Source: Cristatella mucedo (lineage: Eukaryota; Bryozoa; Phylactolaemata; Cristatellidae). Taken from it: a stretch of 64,000 bases of DNA. Every line of letters starts with the position of its first letter. The first letter of the stretch is position 1. The notes below the pieces were generated by a model. It saw only the letters and a list, made by a program, of their open reading frames with translations, was not told the DNA's origin and made no database searches. The position numbers and the translations under genes are program-made. The DNA is taken from contig WPIO01000007.1 in NCBI GenBank assembly GCA_009760855.2, positions 9,477,501 to 9,541,500 of the forward strand, read 5' to 3'. Of the stretch, positions 33,113-44,279 are shown piece by piece.

Positions 33113-34045
33113 TAATAATAATAAGAATAATAATAACGCACTTGATAAAGCGCCCTCAGAGAACTCAATCTCTTTGTACGCGCTTTACTCCTGCTGCAAA
33201 GGGAAACACGATTGAATGGTGAGTAATATGATGCTTGATAGACAACATGAATAACACAGTTAGGGGTAACATGCACAGTGTCAGCATGCAAATGGTGGTT
33301 AGTGGCAGCAGCATGCACAGTGTCAGCACACATGAACACGTGAAGGACGAATCACAGGGACCCACTAAATGCTGTCCTAAATAGCTGTGTTTTTAAGTTC
33401 TTTTTAAATGTGGTCAAGTCAGGGGATGTTCTGACGCAAGTCGGGAGGGAGTTCCAGACTTTTGGAGCATACGAACTAAATGCACGGTCCCCAGAGGATT
33501 TGAGGTTTGTACGAGGTATTTGTAGACTGTTGGATTCCGAAAAGCGGGTGGTACGATGCTTGCTTGGCCTGGTAGGGCAGTAGATCTGAGAGATAGGCTG
33601 GGGCCATAGAATGAAGTCCATCCGTTGCTTGACTGGTAGCCAGTGCAGGTCGGCGAGAAGTGGTATGATGTGGCAACTGCGACGCTCACGACAGACAAGC
33701 CAAGCTGCAGAGTTTTGCACCAGCATCAATCGCCTGATCGCGCATGCCGGTAGGCCAGTAAGCAGTGAGTTGCAGAAGTCGATACGGGATGTCACGAATG
33801 CATGGACTAACTTAGACGTGGTATCCTTATCTCAACAAGCCCGAATTTTAGCAATGTTATGAAGCTGAAAATAGGCAGATTTGACTGTCGAGCTGATGTG
33901 GTCGTTTAACGAGTGGTCACTTTGGAACACGACACCTAGATTTCCAACTGATTCAACAGGAGATAGGCTGGCACAGCCAATTTTGAGCGTCAGCCTTTCC
34001 CATTTCTGAATGACACTGGGTTTGCCCATAACTAGCAAGTAGACC
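33113..34045 (-). mobile_element. CR1/L2-like LINE, best preserved 3' copy
   Basis: The minus strand reads, in order, MGKPSVIQKWERLTLKIG, GVVFQSDHSLNDHISS, RIDFCNSLLTGLPACAIRR, AAWLVCRERRSCHIIPLLA, DLHWLPVKQRMDF, then [19 protein letters not shown] and the end of the ORF. The 3' UTR and TAA tail follow. This is the RT thumb and C-terminal domain of a CR1/L2-type element; the catalytic part is missing by 5' truncation. Confidence 0.85.
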
Positions 34046-36450
34046 GTTCACGGATGCCGCCGTATTGGAACTCGCCTCCGCAGTTCTTACGGAACGACAA
34101 CTACTCTCCTACGACCCGGGTGTGACGCCAAGCGCAGGCCTGTTGGTTTGAATTTCAACCGGTCCACTGCTATCGCTTCATTCCTAGATCTCCTTTACGG
34201 TATCAAATTCTCGATTTCCTTACCTCTAAAAACACTAGCTAATGATGAATAAGTTAAAATAAAACATATTCCGTTTGCAAAAATTGTTCATTTACGCTAC
34301 CTTAGCTCTTTCACAATAGAGCAGATGCTGGTGCTCGTTTATTCGATGCGTCGCTTTTTGGCTAGGAAGGGTGAACGAAGGGTCATAAACCAATGCTGTC
34401 AAATACTCACTTGCGATGCCGAGCCACGTGCGGAGATCGCAAGGGAAACTGGAAACTAGCGCTTTTGTGTACGGCAACTAGATCTCCGCGCGCTAGAACC
34501 AACTCTTCACGCACGCATGAAACGGCATGCCAAGCACTACCACGTGAGAAAAGCTAGCCTCGGCTCAACGGCGAGGTTCGCACGTCGTTTTGTACTTTCA
34601 CTTTGTGGGAAGACCAGACTTCGCCTTAGCAGCAGAACGGGACTGCAGACAGTACGATCATATCTCTCGGCTCACCTATATTCCTTGACTGTATAGCAAG
34701 TTGTGCTGTGACTGTCACTTCGCGTCATTCTGCGATAAATTCTGGTGCTCACTGAAGTCGTCGTGGAAATCGTGCGCCTTCTTGGACAACGAAAGTTGGA
34801 CCCTAGCGTACATTCTTGGTGAGACCATCCAGCGGCTAAAGAAAAAGGTCGTAGAATGCGATTCTCTCGACTCTCGGCCTGTCTGTCCTTGTACTTGTCC
34901 CCGATGGGCGCCCGACGTACCGACACCGCAGACCGGTAATTTGAATGAGAAGCGTGCGGAGACAGACTTCCGATAGCCAAAAAGCATTCAGCGTGCACCT
35001 ACTCTCACCATACATTTTTCTACCGCTCTTTTAACGAACCGTATGGAGTCAGAGCCGCGGTCTCTTCCTTAATTTTGCGGCGGCCACGTGCGTATCTCTT
35101 TTTTAAAGACAGCGCCAGCTAATTTGCTCCGCAGGAATTGCGTCGGCCGGCAATTAAAGGCAGCCAAGCGAGAAGACTACAGTACCGGCGTCTCCGACGC
35201 TACGAGCTGCGCTAGGCGCTCATGCGGAGTGACATTTTCGATATCCCGAAACTTACCCGGGCACGCTAAACCTCAGAACTAATTAATTTTAGCGTTGCCG
35301 AGTGCGCCACTCGATAAGACCGGTGTCGCGAGATAAGTTTGTGCATGCGCGCGCCCGTGCAAGTTTTTGTGCATGGGAGTGTGGGGGCGTGCTTGTGTAC
35401 GTGCGCCTGTACATCGCGTGTAGTACGCACACGCGTCAGCGATCGCGTAACCGATGCATTAGCTCACAGCCAACATTAATTGTTAGGGACGCGTCGCTAA
35501 TCGCTCACAGTTTAAGGACAATGTGCGTTTGAGCCGGGGCTCTCTAGATGAATTGCTTATTCTAGACGAACGCCCGTCATTCCCAGCCTGTGTAAGCGAT
35601 CGAACGTCATTAAGCTACTATCTCTAGGGTTGCCAGATTGCGTAGCTGGTTCGTACAGCTGGGTACTTCATTCGCTGGTTTTGCAATGCAGCTGCACTCA
35701 CAAGATGTGCGAACCTGCATCTGATCTCTAACTACACAGCTTGGCGCCAGCAGACGACCGAGGCATTGCTGGAACGGATCGTTTTGCTAGAGGTTTTGCT
35801 CCGCCGGCCGTCCGAACCGCATGCAGGCAAAGAAATCAACTAACCATTCTAAAGCGCAGGACAAACCTGAATTTCAAATCAGAAAACCCGGCTACTATAG
35901 ACGAGACCTCGTTTGAGGGTCTTTCGCCAATGCAATCGCTCAAATTACGCGGCGGTGGCTAATTGGCTGAATTATTTCGGCAGCTACGCTTGCTGCATCT
36001 ATTCGAGGGCGCTTCGAGTTGTTTGGAATTGGTACTTTTAGCTTTGGCAATGCCTTAGGCGAACGTTTCACTCGGCGTTTGTTCTACATCTGGCAGCTCC
36101 AACTCAGTACCGGAATTAATCCGTTGACGATGTCTGACCGTCGCCTCGGACGTCAGTTGGCTTGGACTGACTTTTGATTTGTGCTTACCAGCCTCCCTGA
36201 TGACTTTTCTTACGGGAATAAATTCCTGTAGTCGTTCTAAAGTGAGCAAGGAACACGTGGTGTGACTCAGTACTGGCTCAGCTTTCGCTACTAATAACAG
36301 ACACTGCACAAGATTGCACGGCTTGCATTGATCGGTTGCTTCGAACATTAATCAAATTCCTTCAGGCTCCGAATATTTCCGCTCTAGCGAAGGACGGTCA
36401 ACGAACATTTGCCACAACAGACATTTGACCAACAAGTTCGCTGGATGTAT

Positions 36451-36453
<3 letters not shown>
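34046..36453. other. Unannotated sequence with one weak exon candidate
   Basis: On the plus strand 34780-34944 reads ETIQRLKKKVVECDS then a Cys-rich CPCTCPRWAPD, ending at a possible donor (ACCG|GTAATT). No convincing acceptor or second exon was found, so it is not called as a gene. Confidence 0.25.

Positions 36454-36538
<85 letters not shown>
36454..36538 (+). repeat. GA dinucleotide microsatellite
   Basis: About 42 uninterrupted GA units. Confidence 0.95.
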
Positions 36539-36542
<4 letters not shown>

Positions 36543-36599
36543 CGGCGTCCACTAGAGGGGCAGTGGCCTACCATGCAGCGAAAGCCATGAAGGCGACGT

Positions 36600-36900
36600 T
36601 GGCCTGCGACCAACCGGTGTGCTGTGACGCGGCGCAGGCCGGAAAGTGTGTGCAGACCGAAGAGTGTGCACAGGCCGGAGAGTCCGAGCGGGCCGGAGAG
36701 TCTGTGCAGCCCGGTGGTCTGCTCGGGACGGAGAGCCTGTGCAGGCCGGAGATTCTGCGAAGGCTGGAGAGACTTCGCAGGCTGTGCAGGCCGAATCTTC
36801 GCAGGACGGAGAGTCTGTGCAGGCCGGAGAAGCAGCTGCGAAGGTCGGAGACGTGACGGCGAGGGTCGGAGACGCGGCGGTAGGGTCGGTAGAAGCGGAT
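36600..36900 (+). repeat. GC-rich minisatellite of about 18 bp units
   Basis: Degenerate copies of a unit like GTGCAGGCCGGAGAGTCT. The frame encodes VQAGES-type repeats at 36600-36715, then after a shift at 36725-36860 (EPVQAGDSAKAGE, SVQAGEAAAKVGD). Several frames are open because the unit length is a multiple of three. No start, splice site or domain shows it is a gene. Confidence 0.6.
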
Positions 36901-37715
36901 GGAGCGACGGTGGCCGAGGTCTGCAAAACGATGGCTGTTGAAGTCAGCTCGATGGCAATGGCCGGTGACCCACGCTGTCGGCTGGTCCCGAAAGGCCGTG
37001 CACCTTCGCGCCTCCTGCAAACAGCTGTAAGGTAGCCAGCATGCCTGTGAGGTCAGCTGTTGATGTACGCTGCTATGCTGATACGGCACTGGATGTGTAG
37101 TGTCGCATTTGTAGAGGCTAGGCTCGCTCAATCCTGCCCTGTACATTGCAGCTACATGTATTGCTGCTGGGAACTTGTGATCTTAAGGTTGGGTTATATG
37201 CAGGCGGTGCTGCTCCTCTGCTAAAACCGCTGGCGAACAGCAGTTAGGAGCATCATCGAGAGGGGCTGGTCCACAGCTGTGGTCCGCCTGTAATGTGGCG
37301 TGGACACAGGCTGGTTACCAATTGATGAACAAAAGGTGGATTTACCATCAGGGTCGGCCGATGCACATCTGTGTCCGCCTCGGATGAACCATCAGGGTCG
37401 GCCAGCGGACAGCTAGTCGAGGAGAGGAGAGTCGAGTGTGGGAAGGGGCGAAGGGAGCCGTGCGTCCCTCGGCTCCGTGCGTCGTATAATAAACTGTTGG
37501 TGTTGGTCATCGGGTGGCTCTCTTCGTGTGCGAACCGAAGAACAACATGGAAGCGTGGCCGTAGTCAGCACGACTTGAGTTCACGCCCATCGAATGGGGC
37601 AGAGTAACCGTTTAGAACACAGTAGCAGAAGTGACAGAGTAGCCTTCTCAGGCCGCCAATCGAGTAGCTTTACTGCAATCGGCTGGGTGCAGGAGGCGCT
37701 CACAGGTGCGGGATA
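36901..37715 (+). other. Possible LTR-like sequence
   Basis: A polyadenylation-like AATAAA near 37490, preceded by a GC-rich region and followed by GTTGGTCATCGGGTGGCTCT and ...GAAGAACAACA|TGG, resembles the end of an LTR next to a TGG primer site. The left end and target duplications were not found, so this is a weak call. Confidence 0.25.
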
Positions 37716-37995
37716 ATAATAAAATAGTAATTATAAGACATTCGTAAAGCGCCCTCAGAGAACTTAATCTCTGTCAAGGCTCTTTACACGTGCTCTAGGG
37801 GAAGCATGTCAATATGATAAGTGATAGCAAGCACTGCGTCAGCACGAAAAGGACAATTCAAGTGCAACAAGCATAAGCACAAAAAGGACAATTCACGTGG
37901 ACATGGCAAATGATATGAGTAATGAGGGCACTTTTAGCTTGTCTTGAAATGTCAAGGGTTTTGTAATGTCAAGTTAGGGGTTCTCGTGACGTCAG

Positions 37996-38288
37996 TGTTT
38001 TGTGACAGCGACTCCGGCGGCGGCTGTTCTTGTGGAGTCTCACGGGGACACAGCGCGGACGTGAGCGGTGAACGAGACTCAATCTTTATTCCTTCAACGG
38101 GTACACATACGAGCAGGCTGACTCATCGCATATGGGGGAGTGCATCCCTGGCGAGCCACATCCTTACATCAAAGGCCGGACGCTGCACCGAGCCAATGGC
38201 CCAACCATCTGCTAAGTGGGGCACACATTATTGGCCGATGCCACTGCACTAATTACAATAGAAGAAGCAGCAGGCGCAGACAGCATCA
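37996..38288 (-). mobile_element. Solo LTR in a LINE
   Basis: A 293-bp insertion with TG...CA ends is flanked by the direct repeat GTCAG (37991-37995 and 38289-38293). Read on the minus strand it has a single AATAAA (38085-38090 on plus) followed by about 90 bp, a normal R-U5 layout. Flanking DNA is the continuous LINE, so the empty site can be inferred. No internal retroelement genes remain, which fits LTR-LTR recombination. Confidence 0.75.
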
Positions 38289-38607
38289 GTCAGGAGTGAG
38301 TTTCAGGCTTTAGGATCTTACTAACAGACGGTACGGTCTCCAATGGATTTGAAGTTGGTTAGAGGGACAGTCAAACGACATGAGTCCGAAGATCGGGTGG
38401 TACGATGCCTGGCGGCTGATTAGTCCAGATAAGTAAGCTGGAGCGAGATAATGAGTGGTGAATGACAAAAAACCTCAATATCACAAATTTTTGCAATGCT
38501 AATTAGCTGAGACTAGGCAGATTTTCTTGTAAAGCTAATGCGGTAGTATAGAGAAAGTTCAGTCTTGATCAGGACACGTAGGTTTCGTGCAGATGCTACA
38601 GAAAATA

Positions 38608-38950
38608 TAATAATAATAATAATACACTTGATAAAGCACTCTCAGAAAACTCAATCTCTTTCTAGGCAGTTTACATTTGCTGCAAAGGAAGCACGATAGA
38701 AAGTATTTTTAGTGTTAGCATGCTCAATAAACAACAAGAATAACGTGGTTAGGGTGGCATGCACAGGGTCAGCATGTTAGTATGGTTAGTAACAGCATGC
38801 ACAGCGTCAGTACGCATAAGCACATAAAGGTCGACTCACAGGGACCCACTAAATGCTGTGATAAATAGATGCGCTTTTGGTTTCTTTTTAAATGTGGTCA
38901 AGTCAGGAGATGCCGTGACGCACGTCGGGAGTGAGTTCCAGACTTTTGGA
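38608..38950 (-). mobile_element. Younger LINE copy nested in an older one
   Basis: TAA tail, hairpin-like end and UTR up to GAGTTCCAGACTTTTGGAGA. The older LINE resumes directly afterwards. An AAATAT-like short duplication borders the insert. Confidence 0.65.
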
Positions 38951-39029
38951 GAAATATACTGGCAGAGCCCATTTTGAGGGTTAGGTTTTACAAATTTTCA
39001 GTGACGCTTGGTTTGCCCCTAACTTCCAT

Positions 39030-40985
39030 CAACTCTCCGTACTACTAATCCTATCAAAGACTCTAGAACGAGTTGTGGCAGACATCATCTGAACTCTTAA
39101 ATTGAAACTTCAAGCCTAGCAAGTAAGTTCCAGTCTGGTTTTAGAGCTAATCACTCCACAGAGTCAGCATTGCTTAGGGTGCATGACAATCTTTTCAGGA
39201 ATTCTGACTTAGATTAAATGTCTCTGCATTTTTTGCTTGATCTTTTGGCAGCGTTTAATAGTATTGATATCCACGTTGTTCTCGAGCGTCTCTCATCTCG
39301 TCTGGACATCACCGGTACTGCACTGCAATAGTTTAGGACCTATTTCAGTAGGACATTCTAGAGTAGAGGACGGAAAACTTCGGCCTTTAAGCCAGATATG
39401 GCCTAGCTAGTACTCCGGTCCGGCCTAACGCCCCCATAGTTATTTTTTATTGGATCTGGCGTCAAGAAAATCGTCGCGGTTTTGTTCCCCTTCATTATTG
39501 CTGGCTGTAGCTCAAGTTGTGGCCCATGTTAATTTTAAGAACTGATTTCAGACGTCTGTACAAAACAGAAGCGCCTAACCGGGAGGAATGATACGTGTCT
39601 GCCCCTACGATTGCTGTGCGTGTCTGTGCCTCTGTTTTACTTCTCTCTAAGAAGAAGCAACATCATATTTCCCATTGATATCGTAGTGTATTTTTTAATA
39701 AAAAAAAACTTTCCGTAGACACCTTGTTTTTTCTGGCCTGTGTACCTTCTTGACCACCTGAAATAACGTAATAGTCGTAACAAAATTTGCCCACCCCTGT
39801 GCGAGAGCATTGATTTCAACGAAAAACAATCATTCGAGAAACCACTAAAATACGGTGCACTTCGGTTCGGGGCTCTGCTATTGGTCCACAGCTTGTCATA
39901 AAGTGTGCTCTCCCTTTTTCCAACGTGATCGCCAAGCACAATCTAAGCTTTCACTAATGCCGATGGCTGGCGAGCAACTGTGCCTTTGCTCAGATTCCTC
40001 CCAGCCTTCAAGCAAGTCAAACTCTCTACGTATTGCTGACATTCACACGTGTATGGCAGCAAACTTTCTCAAACTGAATGACAATAAAACAAGCTTAATA
40101 ATTGAGGGAAAGCCAAGTGTAACTCGGAAATTAGAAATTTTAACGATCAAAATCGGCGCTGTCAGCATATCTCCTCAAGAATATGCACGAAATCTTGATG
40201 CCCTATCTTTAAGTAACCTTTCTGAAGGCAACCACCAGCTCCGCAATCAAGTCTGCCTACTACAGCTAAGTTCTATTGGAAAAGTTCGAGCCTGCTACGA
40301 TAGGGATACCACATCCAAGATGGTCCATGCATTTATGACATCCATCTCGACTTCTTAACTCACAACTTGCAGGTCCATCGGCCTATGTAATCAGGCGCTT
40401 TCAGTTGGTGCAATACTCCTAACTAAATTTATCTGATGTGTTGCAGTTGACACGTTACAACATTTCTCTCTAACCTGCACTAGCTCCCAGCACTAAGCAG
40501 CGCATCGACTTCAAGGTATTGCAAAGTCACTTTTTGATCCCTTCATTCTCTGGCTCCAATCTCTCTATCAAAACTTCTCCCCTAACCCGCCTAGGCATCG
40601 TGCCTCTCGCTCTTCTGACTCAAATCGTACAGCTATACCTCGAACCAACCTCGAATCCTGTGGAGACCGTGATTCATGTTCGTATGGTTCGAAAGCCTGG
40701 AACTGACTCCCGAATGACAGCAGGACATTTCGTAACATGAAGACATTTAGCAAAAGGTTACAAAACGCCCCAATTCCTCTCAGCATGTTCTAGGTCCTTG
40801 TAATTAGTTCTTAGCGAGCTTATGCGAGCTGACGTTGTGCATGTTACTATTAACCATATTTTGCATGCTGAAACTGCGAATATTACTACTAATCTTTTGA
40901 GTGTATTGTCTTTACAACATATGTAAAGTGCCTAGAGAGAGATTAGGTTATCTGAGGGTGCTATGCAAATGTGTTACATTATTGA
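39030..40985 (+). mobile_element. CR1/L2-like LINE, interrupted
   Basis: The first part (39030-39365) matches 60350-60640, the RT N-terminal palm. An unrelated 480-bp insertion follows. The RT then resumes with NFLKLNDNKTSLIIEGKPSV and EILTIKIGAVSISPQEY, the thumb region, the C-terminal segment and a tail (AAGTGCCTAGAGAGAGATTA). Many stops; inactive. Confidence 0.7.
39366..39843. mobile_element. Unclassified insertion in a LINE
   Basis: About 480 bp that replaces roughly 50 bp of expected LINE sequence. It contains AAAACTTCGGCCTTTAAGCC at the left and an A-rich run at 39700-39708. No inverted ends or coding sequence recognised. Confidence 0.35.
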
Positions 40986-42061
40986 TATTATTCTTTACCG
41001 TCATTCGATGTAAAAAATTGTGCTGCAATCCAAGTGGGAATGTCAGTAATACATGCAGTATAGGTGATCAGTGCCTTGCTTAGCAGGCCCAGCAGGCGTG
41101 TTGACCCAAGTAATGCGGCGTGAGTCAACCTTGGTGGTTCAATGACGTACCGGAAAGATATCCGCTGTCTATCAGCCAGTGAAGCACTCAGCTTTTAATG
41201 CACACTGATCTGTTGACCGCTTTGAATTTGGGCATCAGAAATGGGCGCTCCGCGTGCAATATACCGTAAGTTACATTAAGAACGATACTTGACGATGCTC
41301 TTGAAGATTCCTCTGACAGGAACCTGGTTGGAATTGACGAACTTTGTGGCTGTCACCGCGGCGTACTCTCAAATGTTTCACCTTTTTCATACTCTGATAT
41401 CGCTGACACCAAGGGTTGAAGCTTGTCACCAGCCAAACTCAGCGTTCGCAATGCAGCTATTAAATTATAAAGCAGTATATATAGCGTTCCGAATGATCTG
41501 TCGGCGTCCCGATGGGTTCAATCAAAATTAACAATCCTAATAACATTTATATTGCCCCATAAGAGAACTAAATCTGTCTAGGCACTTTACATATGTTGTA
41601 AAGATAGTACGACTATCAGGTCAGTAGTAATATGCATATCTTCAACATGTTGTGCACTATATTAAACACTCAAATGTCGCCAGAATCAGATTATACATAA
41701 CTAAGATGAAAAAGGTCTATTGGTGTTATATATTCGATGGTTCCTGTGTTCGACGAGGACCGATAAAGTTCAATTCGGAAAGCGATTGGCTGAAAATTGC
41801 ATGAATGGAACTACAGCACCAGTGCACCAGAAGTGCTCATGAACTTCGGTTTCCGCCGATTTTTGCCTGCATCATTGGCTCAGATGATTTTAGACATAAT
41901 TAATAACAGGTTTTCAACAGGCACTCTGAAAGATATCTAAAGAAAATGGCAGTTCAAATGGCGCAAGATAAAAGCCGTGCATCTCTGGGGTAATACAGTT
42001 ATGGGTATATTTTTATAACGCTAAATACAAAAAACGTTAATTTCTACCGTCCTGCTTTTTA
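40986..42061. other. Unannotated sequence with a LINE tail
   Basis: A minus-strand family tail is at about 41537-41600 (TTTATATTGCCCCATAAGAG). Otherwise nothing recognised. Confidence 0.35.
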
Positions 42062-42079
42062 TCAGCAAGGGGTCTCGCG

Positions 42080-42490
42080 AATAACTACGATACGCTGCGA
42101 TACACCACGAGACACTGCGATGCGCTGCCATTTCCACAATAAAACGTCACAAAACAGTGGTTTATATTCCAAATTAGAGAGAGTGGTATTTTTAGTTAAC
42201 CCGCCAAATTTTATACCATTGCACTCGCGCGTCCTCATGCTATGGCCTCGAGTGGTCCGGCCAAACGGCTGCCGAAAACATTCGAACTGTAATAACGCTG
42301 TCATTTTTAAAAAAGCTTTCACGAAACTGTGGTTTTTATTTTTAATTATTAAAAAAAAAACAATGTTGCACGTTAGCCCGCTATACTTCATGCGACTGCA
42401 CCGGCGTGTTCTCCCGGTATGGCCTCCAGTGCCCGACCCAGATGGCAGCCCTAAATCATGGAACTGTGATACAGCTACCATTTCTATAAA
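42080..42490 (+). repeat. Satellite units, left block
   Basis: Two to three diverged tandem units of about 175 bp. Landmarks in each are GCCATTTC(C/T), a GTGGTTTTTATT-like stretch, CAAATTT, GCGTCCTCATGCTATGGCCTC and a TCGAACTGTRATA stretch. The array continues after the LINE insertion at 42495-43243. Confidence 0.65.
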
Positions 42491-42494
42491 AATT

Positions 42495-43243
42495 GGGCAT
42501 GTTTAGATAAAGATACCACATCTAAGTTGGTCTATGCATTTGTGACATCCCATCTTGACTTCTGTAACTCACTGCTTGCTGGCCTACTGGTATGTGCAAT
42601 CAGGTGCTTACAGCTGGTGCAAAACTCCGCAGCTAGGCTTGTCTGTCGTGAGCGTCGCAGTTGCCACATCACACCACTTCTCGCCGACCTGCACTGGCTA
42701 CCAGTCAAGCAACTGATCGACTTCAAGGTTTTGTCTCTCACTTTTAGGTCACTTCATGCTTTGGCTCCAGCCTATCTCTGATCTACTCCCCCACCAGGCC
42801 AAGCATCGTACCGCCCGCTTTTCGGAATCCAACAGCCTACAAATACCTCGTACAAACCTCAAATCCTTTGGAGACCGTGCATTTAGTTCGCATGCTCCCA
42901 AAGCCTGGAACTCTATCCAGACTTGCGTCAGAATATCCCCTGACTTGACCACATTTCAAAAGAACTTAAAAACTCACCTATTTAGGACAGCATTTAGTGG
43001 GTCCTGTGATTCGTCCTTCACGTGCTTATGCGTGCTGACACTGTGCATGCTGCCACTAACCACATCTGCATGCTGACCCTGTGCATGTCACCCCTAACCA
43101 TGTTTTTCATGTTGTTTATCAAGCATGATACTACTTACCATTTGATCGCGTTTCCTTTGCAGTAAATGTAAAGCGCCCAGAAAGAGATTGAGTTCTCTGT
43201 GGGCACTTTATCAAGTGTATCATTATTATTATTATTATTATAA
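42495..43243 (+). mobile_element. CR1/L2-like LINE inserted in a satellite
   Basis: Plus-strand ORF pieces: TSHLDFCNSLLAGLLVCAIR, RLVCRERRSCHITPLLADLH, LPVKQLIDFKVLSLTFRSLH, then after a frameshift [20 protein letters not shown], the UTR and a TTA repeat tail. Flanking DNA on both sides is the same satellite, so the insertion post-dates the array. Confidence 0.85.
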
Positions 43244-43640
43244 AAAGCGTTAATCAAATAACTGCGGTTTTCATTTCAAATGATTGATAATAGTATTTCA
43301 AGGTTGCCCACCAAATTTCATAGATCACACTTGCATGTTCTGATGCGGTGGCCTCAGAGTCGCCGGGCCAGCCAGCCTCCCTGCATAATCGAACTGCGAT
43401 ACAGCTGCCATTTCCGCTATCGGAATTGTGCAGCCACGGTTTTGATTACACACTATTGAAAACGGTGTTTTGGTTTCACCTTTAAATTCCGTGCAGCTGT
43501 GCATGTGCGTTGTCATGCTATGGCCTCCATTTGTCCGGGCCAGCCAACCTCTGCAGATAATCGAACTGTGATAAAACTGCTATTTACACAGTAGACGTCA
43601 CGCAACTGTGGTTTTGATTCAGTCATGCGCAATCTATTTC
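43244..43640 (+). repeat. Satellite units, middle block
   Basis: Two units 172 bp apart, judged by the GGCCTC landmarks at about 43349 and 43521, with CGGGCCAGCC and AATCGAACTGYGATA in each. Same orientation as the left block. Confidence 0.65.
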
Positions 43641-44279
43641 CGAACTGTTCGTTGCTTACAAATTCAAGTTGACAGTTTCGAAATGAGTCTAATATTTGCA
43701 CCATATAACCACGATTTTTATGTAAACCCTCTTAGCTACAGTAACAGTAATGTATGCCGGAATTGCAAGGCAGGATCTTTTAAAGCTACACGGGTGCCCA
43801 AGTCTAATCTTTCCCACGGAAATTACTCATGCAATATTTCTTGTCCGCAGGAGGCAAAAATCTGGATTGCGTGTGAAAATAAAATTTAGTCAAAGTTAAT
43901 GCAGTAAAATAAAATAAAATACGCAACGATCGTCAAGGGATAATCGTAGTATTAGCAACAATGGTTCCTCAAAAAGGTCGACGGGCGAATAACTAATTTG
44001 CCCTTAGACGTCGCGTGAACTCAAATGTTATCGTCCAATCGCATTTAAGATATTTGGAAAATTGAGACACGTGGTGTAGTAATAGCGACTTCAAATTGAA
44101 ACTGGGGGTCGCTTTTATTAGATGCAGCAGCTGCATAGCAGCCTTAAAGCTAAGAGCGCCCACACACAGACGAGCCGTTGGAAGCGATTTCAACAAGAAC
44201 GCCCATGCCCAACGGCCGGATTATTAGCGTGTAAACCGTAACAGTGTTTCTATAATGTGGTATCAAAACCGTTGTTGCT
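43641..44279. other. Non-satellite spacer
   Basis: No gene or repeat recognised between two satellite blocks. Confidence 0.3.

Larger units (their letters stand above)
37716..39020 (-). mobile_element. Older CR1/L2-like LINE, interrupted twice
   Basis: Family tail at 37716-37790, ORF-end segments at 37930-37995 and 38294-38605, and a further upstream segment at 38951-39020 (ACTGGCAGAGCCCATTTTGA, matching 33965-33985). It is broken by a solo LTR (37996-38288) and by a younger LINE copy (38608-38950). Aligning the pieces with the 33.1-34.0 kb copy reconstructs the order. Confidence 0.65.
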
